Assembly: GCA_029990175.1 (NCBI GenBank)
Contig: JARKIP010000458.1
Location: forward strand, 248,001-312,000
Length of the DNA: 64,000 bases
Source of the DNA: Petunia secreta
Lineage: Eukaryota; Streptophyta; Magnoliopsida; Solanales; Solanaceae
Direction: 5' to 3'
The notes beneath the pieces are model-generated. The model had not been told where the DNA came from, did not search any database, and saw nothing but the letters and a program-made list of their open reading frames with translations. Shown piece by piece: positions 35,137 through 46,300 of the stretch. The translations under genes were made by a program, and so were the position numbers. Positions within the stretch are counted from its first letter, which is position 1. Each line of letters begins with the position of its first letter.

Positions 35137-35916
35137 TTACTTATTCAAATATTTCTGAACACTTTTAGCGATAAGGACCAGTTCCTTATCATCAATGATT
35201 TTATCACCAGCAGTCAAGGCTAGGTTAGGTTCAGTTTTAACTGGTGCTCCTATGTTTTTAACCTTTTTCCTCAGTTCATAAGTCTTTAGATTGCCTATAA
35301 GCTCATCTAAGGATAAAGTGGTTAAATCTTTACTTTCAATGATAGCACAAGCTTTGATCTCCCAAGAATCTGGAAGAACCCTAGTTAAAATCTTTTCTAC
35401 TCTATCTTCCACAGTTAAAAACCTTCCCAAAGAGATAAGTTCAGAAGCAATGGCATTAAATCTAGTATACATTTCAGAGATTGATTCTTCTTCTTTCATT
35501 TTAAAGCTTTCATATTCAGCATAAAGAAATGTACCTCTGGACCTTTTTACCTGACTTGTTCCTTCGTGTGCAACTTGTAGAACATCCCAAATCTCCTTTG
35601 CAGTGGCATACCCTCTGATCCTAGTGCATTCATCAGGACTAAGTCCACCAACCAGCCACTTCCTAGCCTTTGCATTCTTTTCCCATTGCTTTATGTCTTC
35701 AGCATTGCATTCCTTCCTGGTTTTGGGAACATCCTTTCCATCAGCATCCTTCTTCATTGGGATCATGGGACCCTCAGTTACTATGTCCCACAATTCGTAA
35801 TCTTCTTCTTGAAGGTGATCGCGCATCCTCTCTTTCGACCATGAATAGTATTTCCCATTGAAGTAAGGTGCTCTAACCATTGACTGGCCCTCACTGTTCT
35901 CTTGTGATGTACTCAT
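35137..35916 (-). pseudogene. gag: SIRE gag
   Basis: 259 residues of the capsid-type gag found in copia elements (UBN2-like). Its blocks are YFNGKYYSWSKERMRDHL near the start, then AKEIWDVLQVAHEGTSQVKR, then EESISEMYTRFNAIASELIS, then TTLSLDELIGNLKTYELR. It starts 50 nt after the LTR, just past the primer site, so the leader is short. The CCHC zinc knuckle expected after residue 259 falls in the 61-nt gap before pol, where the frame is broken, so a complete Gag-Pol cannot be made. Confidence 0.9.
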
Positions 35917-35952
35917 CTAATCCTAGGTGTTAGCCTTTTCAAGGATAACCTC

Positions 35953-35964
35953 GCTCTGATACCA
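35953..35964 (-). promoter_or_regulatory. SIRE primer-binding site (initiator Met tRNA)
   Basis: Minus strand TGGTATCAGAGC, complementary to the 3' end of plant initiator Met tRNA, lies 2 nt after the 5' LTR. It confirms minus-strand orientation. Confidence 0.95.
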
Positions 35965-35966
35965 AT

Positions 35967-36776
35967 TGTTATTTCCCATGATTACACCACCTTACTGTTT
36001 TAAGGACCAGTTCCTTAAAATGTGTTCCTTTACTCTACGATATACGGAATAAAAACTGTAAGTAATTGAACACCAGATATTAGCGTGGAAAACCCCTAGA
36101 CACGGGATCAAAAAACCACGACCTATTTCTCAAGTAGGATTTCAACTTCACTATGTAAAAAGACCCACTTGGTTACAAGACTCACTCTTACTAACCTAGG
36201 ACTAACTCTAATCCTTTAGTGATCTTTGTCACGATTAGTGAAGTTGTGTCAAGTCCACGACTTGAACCAGAAAGTTTACAACTCGATTTTGCTTACTACA
36301 CTTGAACTAAGACTCGAACTTTTACAAGATTCAATCTAAGGAACAGGTTCTCACTTAGTTCTACTGTAGCTAACTGATTACACAAATAAGCTAATAATTC
36401 TTCTCAGCTTTTGCTCGATGCTCTCTGTATTTGTGTACACTTCTATGGCTGATAGTCTCCACGTTTTATAGCTTCCAGCAGCCAAGAAGTCTTGATGAAT
36501 TAGAACTCCAAAGCTCCCTTGACTTTGAGTCCTAATCGGATTCTTCTCTTGAGAATCCGGATCTCCTATCATTATCCTTTAGTTTATGCAATCTTTTCAT
36601 ATCCATTTAGACCTGCATAATTATCAAGATATACGTCAGTTCTAGGATACATAATAATATCTCAATTAAACGATTTTGCATGAATTATCTATTCTGCTAC
36701 AGTGATTCAAAGGAATAGGTCCTTTGAATCCGTTCCTCAGTCATCAGTCAAAACTCCAAGCTTATCCAAGCTAACA
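35967..36776 (-). repeat. SIRE 5' LTR (right)
   Basis: 810 bp, the partner of 27850-28660. It carries the exact palindrome GGACCAGTTCC at 36004-36014 and near matches around 36342 and 36708. Confidence 0.95.
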
Positions 36777-36781
36777 ATGAT

Positions 36782-37416
36782 ACTATACAAATAGATATGG
36801 TTTTGTAAAGTTCATTACTAGTAGGCACCATAAAGCATTTGGTTTATTAATTGATGTAACAGATGAAATATTTCTTCTTTAAAGTTAATTGCAAACATAT
36901 GCATTTGAAATTGATGTGTTTTTTATTATGTAATATAGTGGTTGAGATTACAATACTTAGGTTAAAATATTTGAAATAATAGAACATGCAAAAGAAATGT
37001 AATTTCTTACAACAAAATTGTTGCTTGTACAAAGTTTTAAAAGTGCGCTTTGTAGACTTAAAGAATTGCAACGTTTTAGAAGCGAGCCCATAGGTACGCA
37101 AGTGTGGCATGCTGTACAACATAGGCTACGTTTTACAAGTGTTGCTCCTAAGGCAACACTTGAAAAGGGTTGCCTAAAAAATAGCAAAGGCCACGCTTTA
37201 AGGTGTAATTATATAGAAAAAGCCACGCTTTTTGTAAACTGTGGCCTTTGCCTCATAAAAAGTATTGCCTAAGAACAAAGGTAACGCTCGTTTAGGCCAC
37301 CCCACAAAAAGCGTTGCCTTAAACTGAAAAGTGTGGCCTTTAATCAAAGGCCACACTTTCTGATGGTTTTGGCAACACTTTTTAAGGTGTGGTTAAAGGC
37401 CTAAAATGTTGTAGTG
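36782..37416. mobile_element. CACTA-type transposon terminus with subterminal repeats
   Basis: The right end AAATGTTGTAGTG (ending 37416) is the complement of a CACTACAACATTT terminus. The preceding 430 bp are packed with short subterminal repeats in both orientations (AAAGTGTGGCC, GGCCACGCTTT, GGCAACACTTTT), including a hairpin CAAGTGTTGC/GCAACACTTG at 37136-37162. The matching left end was not found. The SIRE element is inserted just to the left, so part of 25904-27849 may belong to this element. Confidence 0.6.
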
Positions 37417-37752
37417 CATATTATTATTCTAAAATATCTTTGAAGCCTTATTTTGGTCTGTCTTAACTCCAGTCTCGTTATTTTGCAAAATATTTTAGCG
37501 TCAATTTTTAAAATATTCGCTAGTGTATCATCTTCTTTTTTGGAAAATAACTTCAGAAGTAACAAGCATTTTCGCATCTGGTTTGCTTTAACAAAATGAG
37601 CGTTTTGTTTAAAATTTCGAATCTTTTCCAGTACGGTCTCAATTTTTTCATTAAGGAATAAGTTGACCCGTCAGTTTCAGTTTTAATAAAATTTTATTAA
37701 ATTTGGTATGCGTTGCTAAAAGGCTAATTGTTTTGAATATAAAAGAGGACCT
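37417..37752 (+). other. Ogre-like element, 5' untranslated internal sequence
   Basis: AT-rich leader before the first gag ATG. The primer-binding site expected after the 5' LTR is not present; it was probably lost with the LTR end. Confidence 0.45.
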
Positions 37753-37881
37753 ATGGCTCGCCAAAATGATGTGATTGACTTGACTGAGAATGATGAATCC
37801 ATCCAAGACAAGGTTAACAGTCTCGAAGCAACCATAGTAAGCTTGGAAAAGCAGAACTACGCATGGTCTGATTCCCAATGA
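37753..37881 (+). pseudogene. Ogre-like gag N-terminal fragment (42 residues)
   Basis: A short frame, MARQNDVIDLTENDESIQDK onward, with a heptad-like LEATIVSLEKQN and ending in TGA. Tat/Ogre gag proteins usually begin with a coiled coil of this kind. Separated from the main gag by about 600 bp of repeats and stops. Confidence 0.5.
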
Positions 37882-37910
37882 GGGATACGTAGGCTTATTT
37901 TCCCAAAGAT

Positions 37911-38130
37911 AAAAGCTGGGGCAAATTTTGCAAAGCAAGTAGAAGACGTGAGATAGTGCAATTGGGGTAGCTTTTGTAAAGAATTTGAAGTATTGAAAGT
38001 GGTAACTGGGGCAGCTTTTGCAAAGTAATTTGAAGAAACAGAATTCATATCCGGGAAGTTTTTGCAAAGCAAGATGAAATGTTGAAGTCATAACTAGGCA
38101 AGAATTCCTCCAAAAGCAAGTTGAAGACAT
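37911..38130 (+). repeat. Imperfect tandem repeats in gag leader
   Basis: Four to five units of about 43-49 bp around the core GGGGCAGCTTTTGCAAAG followed by an A/G-rich part (near 37914, 37963, 38008, 38051 and a weaker one near 38092). The units differ by point changes. Confidence 0.7.
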
Positions 38131-38507
38131 TAAGTTGGTTTGGTCATTATCAGAAGCAGTTTTCATGGATTAGTGCAGATTGTTATTTTGCAAGCAAGAA
38201 TCGATAGTCGAGCAAAGCATTGATGTTCAAAATAAGCCGACCATTTAGCAATTTGTGCCAAAATGGTCTAGTACGCATACTGATTTAGTAAAAACTTCCA
38301 AAATTATTTTTCTCAATTCGTGTCTTAAAAAGATCAAATCTTGTCGGTCATCAAATTTTGCACTCTCAAATATTTTACTCCTTTTTTGAGTCGGGAATTT
38401 GGTCCCATCCATTCGGCCTAATGGCCTATTTTATACTTGTAACCTTATGCATGCATTTCTATTTTACGTATTAACTTGCTTTTTTTTCAATGTATGGAAT
38501 TCATTTG

Positions 38508-40045
38508 TTAAAGGTTGGCTAGCATTGAATACTGAAATGGCTGAGAATCTGCATCAAGGACAAAACGACTTGGCAAAGCAGCTTCAGGCAACCAGTTCTG
38601 GTATGGGTATCTTGCAAGCGCATAATGATGATATTGAAGAACATGTGGTCCAAAGGAATAGATTGTCAACTTTGTAGATACTAGCAAACCTTTGCCAAAT
38701 ACAAGCCTTACCTCCAACCTACCTTACTTAACAATGCCTCATTACCCAATGCCTATGCATACCATATATCAACAAATCCCACAAGAATATCCTACCAATC
38801 TAAATATTTGGCCAGCTGCAACTTTATACCAACAGCCTTTGGTCACTATACTTGCTGTGGGGAGTCAATCAAATCAAGTAATAGTGCGTCCACAAGAATT
38901 GCCTAGGAAAGAGGTTGAGGCCAATTTGCACAACATGGATGAATGAATCCGCAATTTGAAGATGGCCATTAGAGATGAATTGCGCTCAAGGAATATTTAG
39001 AGTTTATGTTATGAAGACTTGTGTATTCACCCGAACATTGAGCTTTCACATGGGTACAACATACCAAAACTCAACACTTTCGATGGAAAGGATTCATTTG
39101 AAAGATTATTGCAGCAGATTGATCGAAATTGGGAAGAATGAAGCTTTGCTGATGAGACTATTTAGTCAGAGTTTAACAGGATTAGCACTCGCATGTTGTA
39201 CTAAGCAGGATTTTACTAAATGGCACACGTGGGAGAATATGGCCCATGACTTTGTGGAACAATACAAGTTCAACATAGTAGAAGATCCTCAATTTCTTGA
39301 TTTGCACAAAATCAAGAAGATGCCGCATGAGTTTGTCGCAGAATTTGCTATGTGGTGGAGGCTAGAAGCTTCTAAGATGCATCATCCATTGCCTGAAAAT
39401 CAGCTGTTAGCAACTTTCATTGATATTCAAGAAGACATATTTTATGAAAAGCTACTTCTAGCCAATTTAGAGGATTTTCCCAGTTTAATCCAGTATGCCA
39501 AGATACTAGAAGATGAGCTTCGAACTAGAAGGTTGACCGACTACCATACTATAGTGCCAGCTTTCAATCGTTCTGATACATCTGAGAATATTCAGGATTC
39601 CCAGCCTTCCCAAGTGCACTACAATCATGATATGCGGAATCTGAGTCACCAGTTTCAGCCTCATCAGGAACTATTTGGTCATCAAGGCGTGAAGAAGTTA
39701 AGAGCTCGTACTTTCACTCCTCTACATGAATCATTGTCAGACATATTCGAGAGATTGAAAGCAGAAGGGCTAGTGCAAGTAAAGAAGGGATGGATCCCAG
39801 AGAATCCGCCTCAAGGATTTGACTTATCAATGAGGTGTGCATACCACTCAAATATTCAAGGCCATGACACGGAAGAATGTTTGGCACTTAAGCATAAAAT
39901 CCAGAATCTGATTGAAAAGGGCAAGATAAGTGTGAAGCAAGAGCAGACAAGCAATTATGATCCTCCAGCAACAAATGCAATTATCATCAGAGGTGATTCG
40001 TCAAAATTGGTACCAAGGCATTTGAAAAGGAAGCGTGAAGCTTAG
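38508..40045 (+). pseudogene. gag: Ogre-like gag
   Basis: An N-terminal part in broken frames (38535-38946: QGQNDLAKQLQATSSGMG, then a Pro/Tyr/Gln-rich stretch) leads into the gag domain. CIHPNIELSHGYNIPKLNTF is encoded near 39010-39080 in one frame. After a frameshift the rest runs in the 38975-40045 frame: EALLMRLFSQSLTGLALACC, TWENMAHDFVEQYKFNI, EFVAEFAMWWRLEASKMHHP. The end has RCAYHSNIQGHDTEECLALK, a Cys/His motif (C..H....H....C) in place of a CCHC knuckle, typical of the Tat/Ogre lineage. After the stop no protease or pol follows. The final 300 residues are one open frame, better preserved than the rest. Confidence 0.82.
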
Positions 40046-40824
40046 CAAAAAGATTAAATGACAACACTTTGTTTGTTGAAATGGCATTTTATTGTCCGAC
40101 TATCTTATGTTTTCTTACTATTTTGAAGTTTTATGTAATGAACTATCTTATATCCTTTACTTGGTTTTAATCCTGAAATCAATACAAATTCATTTTCCCA
40201 AATAATCCGAGCCAAAGCAATTTTAGATGATATCTTTTATGCAAAAGAAGAATTTCAAGAACATCGGACTCTTGCAGCAGTAATACAACTTACCGCTATA
40301 CAAGAAGATGTAGATTTTAAGCGGCATTAGGTGTTCAATCAAGCCAGCCGCTATTTGTTCAAAAACTAACAGCTTTTTCTTTGGAAACAGGGGCAAACTT
40401 TATCTGCATGCTACCGAAGAATTCAACATAAAGACAAGAGGAGCAAAGCCAAATTGCTAAGGCTCCGTACAATTTTAGAAGTCACGACTTTTTCTTTGAG
40501 TGCAGAAATTCCACAAAAGCAGAAGAATGAGGAGAACTAGCAACCATCAATTTCTCAGAGATTATTCGCCTTGTCGCATATACAACGAAATTCTATTTCT
40601 TTCTTTTCTATTATAGCCTTTGCTTTATCATTCACTTGTTTTCCAACGCATTTACTTTAAATTTTGCATGAATTAAACATCGGATTCAATATGGACCGAT
40701 GGCAGATTCAACGCTTTGCAGCACCATCAATACAAGCAACACAATCCCAACTTTGCTTATTCGTTTTGCATTTCTCACCTTAATTAATCTGATTTGCAAC
40801 TTTATTTTGCAGGCTACTATCACA
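40046..40824 (+). other. Ogre-like 3' untranslated region, first part
   Basis: No pol homology. AT-rich sequence leading into the tandem-repeat region. Confidence 0.5.
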
Positions 40825-42620
40825 TTTAGGCTTGTTCGCCTTATAAATAAACGTTTTAGGCTCGTTCGCCTCATAAATGAACGTTTTAGGCTCGTTCGCC
40901 TTATGAATGAACATCTTAGGCTCATTCGCCTTATAAATGAATGTTTTTAAGCCCGTTCGTTTTATAAATGAACAATCGGGGTTCATCCACCTGTAAATAG
41001 GATATGTAGGTTTATTCCAAGTTGCGTTAGGACGTTGGATGCTTTGCGGAAAGACGCCTCATTGTTTTATCAGTTGAATGGAGCACATTCAAAGATTGCA
41101 TTGAAAACTACCTCTTCATGAGTTAAAGCATTATGCTTTATCATGGTTTATTGCCGAAAGGCGGCCTTTCTATTTAATTCTTGCAAACTGTTAAACATAT
41201 TCGTTTCATTTCTATTTCGCCTTCTAGGAACGTTTATTAAAGTTTCATTTTATGATTTGCAGATATTGCTAAGTTTTAAGAAGTACCCGCTTTAAATGAG
41301 TTTTGTGTTTTTCGCTTTATCTTACGTATATTAGGCTCGTTCACATTATAAATGAACGTTTTAGGCTCGTTCGCCTCATAAATGAACGTTTTAGACTCGT
41401 TCGCCTTATAAATGAATGTTTTTACGTCCGTTCATTTTATAAATGAACAATTCGAGTTTATCCACCCGTAAATGGGATATGCAGGTTTTTCCAAGTTGCG
41501 CTAGGATGTTTGATGCTTCGGAACCCAACGCCTCATTATTTTATCAGTTGAATGGAGCACATTCCAAGATTTCATTGCAAACTACCTCTTCATGAGTTAA
41601 AGCATTATGCTTTATCATGGCTTATTACCGAAAGGCGGCATTTCCACTTTCTATAATTCTTGCAAATTGTTAAACCTATCCATTTTATTTTTATTTAGCT
41701 TTATGAGAACGTTTACTAAAATTTTATTTTGTGATTTACAGATATTGCTAAGTTTGAAGAAGTGCCCGCTTTAATGAGTTTTTTATTTTTCGCTTTATCT
41801 TACACATTTTAGGCTTGTTCGTCTTATAAATGAACGGTTTAGGCTCATTCGCCTTATAACTGAACGTTTTAGGCTTGTTCACCTTATAAATGAACATTTT
41901 AGGTCCGTTCGCCTTATAAACGAACATTTTAGGTCTGTTCGCCTTATAAATGAATGATCCGGGTTCATCCACCCGCAAATAGGATATGCAGATTTACCTC
42001 AAGTCGCTTTGGAACATTGGATGCTTCAAGACTGGATGTCATATTTGCTTTATCAAGTGATTGGAGCACAGTTCAAGATTAAGTTGCAAACTACTACTAG
42101 ATGATTAAAGCGTTATGCTTTATCATGGTTTATTGCCGAAAGGCAGCATTGCTATTTTCTATGATTCTTGCAAATTGTTAGATACATATCAGTTTCATTT
42201 CTATTTCGCTTTATGAGAACACTTACTAAAATTTCATTGTTGTGATTTGCAGATATTGCTAAGTTTGAAGAAGCACATGAATTATTGAATTTTGTGTCTT
42301 TTGCCTTATCTTATGATTTAGGCTCGTTCGCCTTATAAATAAATATTTTAGGCTCGTTCGCCTTATAAATGAACGTTTTAGGCTCGTTCGCCTTATAAAT
42401 GAATGTCTTAGGCTCGTTCGCCTTATAATTGAACGTCTTAGGCTCGTTCCCCTTATAATTGAATATTTTAAGCTTGTTCGCCTTACAAAAATGAACGATT
42501 TTAGACTCGTTTGCTTTGTAATTGAGCGTTTTAGGCTCGTTCGCCTTTTAATTGAACATTTTAGGCTCGTTTGTCTTATAAATGAGCGTCTTAGGCTCAT
42601 TTGCCTTGTAAATAAATGTT
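40825..42620 (+). repeat. Higher-order tandem repeat: 30-bp arrays in about 0.5-kb units
   Basis: Four arrays of a 30-bp unit (consensus CTCGTTCGCCTTATAAATGA + ACGTTTTAGG) at about 40825-40980 (5 units), 41331-41457 (4), 41807-41963 (5) and 42315-42620 (about 10). Between arrays, a related spacer of about 350 bp (with AAAGCATTATGCTTTATCAT and GATTTGCAGATATTGCTAAG) occurs three times, giving a higher-order period of about 475-505 bp. Open frames on the minus strand (RRTSLKRSFI-type repeats) are products of the 30-bp period and not genes. Confidence 0.9.
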
Positions 42621-43341
42621 ATGTTACCTGCATAGACTATAGATTGGACAAGTCAACTTGAGACCTTGTGTCTCGTTAGTCGACTTGTTTTATGTTTGCA
42701 ATAATTATACCTGCTTTATTTGTTTTCTTGCTTTATTATTTCAGAATAATAATCAGCCTAGAGGTTCCCCGGGCAGAGAACCTCATCAGTTGATTGATGG
42801 AAGAACTTATCGATGATATCGCAACCCGCATTTACAGTTTTATATTATCGCTTTATTTTATTCCTTATTCCAATTATCAAATTTTATTAGCAGTTACTCG
42901 CTTACAGTTTGTCAAGATTGTTACAAAATTTTAGCTACGCCGTAGCAGCATTTGGAGCATAACGTGGAACTTTTTCTTCGCAGTGAACTGGAGCAATCGT
43001 TGATATGACCTAAAATCGTCAACAAGGATCTGAAGAATTGCACTCGAACAAGCAAGTCTTATCCTAATCTTTTGTATCGGATCAAGACGTCAGTTTGAAT
43101 TTTTTCCGATTCGTGCGACCTTTTCTGTCAGTCGTGCGAGTCTTCGTGTCTAAGTATCATCGAACTACATATGGCCTGATTCTCTTTCAGCCCGAGATAT
43201 GTAGGCAACTCAAAAACCGGAGTTCGACCATGTCCATAAGCCTCGCATTTTGGTCCTTGGAATCGAAGTCCTTGGCTTTATCGTGACAAAATTGGTTTCC
43301 GTCAACTTCTTTACCCTAAAAACTCTTTTCATCATTTTTCG
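42621..43341 (+). other. Ogre-like 3' untranslated region, last part
   Basis: Non-coding sequence between the repeat arrays and the polypurine tract. Confidence 0.5.
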
Positions 43342-43357
43342 GGTAAAGAAGCGCAGC
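43342..43357 (+). promoter_or_regulatory. Polypurine tract of the Ogre-like element
   Basis: GGTAAAGAAGCGCAGC directly before the 3' LTR. It is purine-rich with three pyrimidine interruptions; position is the main support. Confidence 0.6.
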
Positions 43358-46300
43358 TGTTGACACCCAATTTTGTCCCAAAAATTTTAATTAATTCTTA
43401 TTATCTAAATAAAAAATCAATTTCCAAATTTTAAAGTGAATTAATGAAATTTGAAAGGAAAGGCTAAGTTTTGTAAAGCATAGCTCAATTTAGTCTTACC
43501 ACGTGCAATCTATCTATTTCTTGAATAATCATAAAATGAGGCTAGTTTCGTTCTCAGTCTCAAAAGCTGACCTACTCGTGCAATCCCCTCCCCTTTCTTT
43601 AATATCTTTCATAGGACAAAATCGTTCCCCTGCTCTAATTTTGACCCATTTGTGCAACCTATACCTATAATCACACAACGCACACGGGTCTTTCCTATTT
43701 TTCAGAAATTCGGACCCAACCTAAAAATCCCTATACCCCTTTCTCTCTTAAAACCCCCAACCTGCGATCGACCTGAACCAATTTCCTTTACCCAGATTTT
43801 CCCCCCCAAAAACACAAATCAGTCCAAATTGGTCCCCCCATCTTTACCCTCTCTCCAGTACAAGCAGTGAATCACCATCTTCTATTTTGAAAACAAGTTG
43901 ATCCGAGCCCCAGATCGATTCAAAAGGTCATTTTTGTATGGATAAGGATTGGATTCGTACCACCCTTATGAAAAGAGACGAATCTAACCCTTATCCTACA
44001 AAGAAAATGTCAAAATTGGGGGTCGATTTTGAAATTAAAATACCAGCCGAAATCCTAACATTTTGAGATTTATATTCTTATTTTTGGTTCATTTTAGAGA
44101 AGAGATTTTTTTGGAGGGGCAGGGGGGAGGGGGGTTGGAAAAGGAGGCAGTAGAAAATAGTAGGGTTCAGTTCATTTTTAGCCAAGAAAATAGAGAAAGA
44201 CAGCATACACACTTTTAAAACATTTTCTTTAGTTTTTTTTTTTAAAGTTCAGAAATGAGTGTCACTGTTATTGTTATTCTGGATTTGTGTCATCGATTCA
44301 CTTTTCAAGTTGTCGACTCCATTCGCGTCTCTTAGTCGAGTCGCATTTGCTTCGAACCTTCGCTCTGTTCACTGCCCTAAAGCAGGTAACACTCTTTCCT
44401 TTTTACACTTGTTTTCAGTTTTTCATTTGATTTGTTTGTTCCTTCTTTTTTAAAGATGTAATCTTTTCTTGTTGTGTGATAAATTTTAGACTAAAATACC
44501 TAACGCTGAAGCTATTCTTCTTCTTAGCAAGATATTAAGTTAATGAAAAGATTAAATTTTAATCACTCCATGTCCTAAGTGATTATATTAAAAATGCAGG
44601 TTTTGTCAAGAAAAAATTGTCATTTCTTTAAGTTATCAGAAAGTTGTTTATGTGTCATGTGTGATGTTGTATCCCTGGGTTTGGTATAGATCCTGTTAGG
44701 ATTTTTGGAAGCTGGGAAGCTATAGAGGTTGGTGTAGGTTGTTGACGTAGTGCTTAGTTGTTCCAAGAAGATGGAAGATAGGTTGCGACTAGTTCATTAG
44801 GTTAGTGGTTGTTTTGAGCATTGTGAAGTGTGTGCAGGTGTTGGTATAGTTTAGGTGAGAGCAGCAGGTGTTATAGGCAGTGGAGGGTGTATGCAGGTTA
44901 TGTGAGAGGGTGTTCGGTTGATTTATTCTAAATGGTGCAGGGGTCAAGGAGTTTGTTTCAGGGGGTTTGGTATGAAGCTGAGGCATGAAAGGTGCACAGG
45001 AATGGTCTGGTGCAGTTTCATGTGATGTGCAGGAGATTTTCAGGTGGTTGTTTTTCTCTGTTTCAGGGGTCTGTTAAGTGGTTATGTGAGATGGAGAAGT
45101 TTGAGAGGGAGCTTAGAGTAGTTCATGTGTTCTGTGAAATTAGTTTCTGGTGGTTGTTTATGTGTGTAGAAGTGAGGTGTGTGTGTATGTGCAAAGTGTG
45201 TGTGAGTGGTCTGTGAAGCAAGTAATGTGTGTAGGGAGCCTGGATGTCTGAGAAGGTGTGGGGTGGAGTAAGGGTATAGCAAGGGGTCTTTTAGCATAAA
45301 GTTTTAGGTGTGTGTGCAGGTGTGTAGGTGTAAGATCAGTGTGGGTATGTGCAGAAGTTGTATATATTATTCCAGGTAGTATGCAGGTGTTAAGTGTGTG
45401 TGTGAGTGTGAAATCAGGCCCTGTTTGTAAGTGTAAAGGGTGCATGGGTGTTCATGTGGTATTTGGCTCCTTGTTTGGTTGTTTGAGGGACTTCAGATGG
45501 GAGAGTAATTAGTCTTTAGGTGTTGGAAAGTATTGTTGAGTGAGGAGGCTTGGTTCTGCTTTGTTTCAGTTGGTTTGAGGTGTCTGTTTCTGTGATTTTC
45601 TTGGACTTAAAAGCTGTTAAGAGTGGGTGTAAAAGGATCTTGGCTTTGGTTTCTGATCTCATTTCAGTTTGAGTCTTCTGTTGGTTCATGGTTTAAGGGT
45701 CTGCCTCTGTCAGGTTGAATGTTCATCCTCAATCAAGTTTGTGTCCAAAGTAATATGTTAGATCTGCTTTGTATGTTTAAAGGTGAAAACGCTCCAGCTT
45801 CTTGGAGGTTTTGCAATGTCATCTCTGTTCTGTTTTAAGGGTTAGTGCTATAGCATGATGATCTATGGTTCTGGTTAATAATTTCCCTGTTCTCAGAGTT
45901 TATGTCTGGTTCTGTGTTGAAGCTATAGATCTATTAATTAGTCCCTTGGTGACTTGAATATATATTGAGCAATGGCTAGAGTACTGATGACAGTGAAGTA
46001 CTATTAGTTCCTTTAAGATTCCTCTAGTAAAGTTTGAGCTTCTTATCTGTTACACATTGTCTTGTCTGCCTGATACCCATTCAAGTTAGAATTCTCTAGA
46101 AATTTAGCTTATAAAATGTAAACTTTAACCATTATCCTGTCATGAGTTTACTTCTGACTTTTTTGAGGAATTTTCAACATGACAGTTTCTCTCCATTTTC
46201 CTTTCATCTTGCTGGTTGCTCTGTTTCTCAGGCTAATCTTTATCTTCCTATTTTGCATGACAAACAAACTTGGGATCGAGCTGGTAAAAACTCACAAATT

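Larger units (their letters stand above)
27850..36776 (-). mobile_element. SIRE-lineage Ty1/copia retrotransposon, complete but defective
   Basis: 8.93-kb element on the minus strand. LTRs 27850-28660 and 35967-36776 (TGTTA...TAACA) are flanked by the perfect 5-bp duplication ATGAT (27845-27849, 36777-36781). Order from the 5' (right) side: LTR, PBS, gag, protease-integrase, RT-RNase H, spacer, accessory ORF, PPT, LTR. Integrase before RT makes it copia; the gag type and the extra ORF after pol mark the Sirevirus lineage. I count about 13 substitutions and one 1-bp indel between LTRs (near 98.4% identity), so it is young. Defects: a gag/pol frameshift in the zinc-knuckle area, one in-frame TAG in pol, and an RNase H deletion. 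A palindromic 11-mer is scattered along it. Confidence 0.93.

Noticed and set aside
36378..36572. 64-residue frame repeated at 28262-28456
   Set aside because: Lies within both SIRE LTRs and has no known domain; two copies are simply the two LTRs.
40686..42600. Minus-strand open frames with repeated RRTSLKRSFI-like peptides
   Set aside because: They follow from the 30-bp tandem unit (divisible by three) in an untranslated region; no domain and no conserved start.
40825..42620. Possible CRISPR-like array of 30-bp repeats
   Set aside because: Units are contiguous without unique spacers and sit in a plant retroelement 3' UTR.
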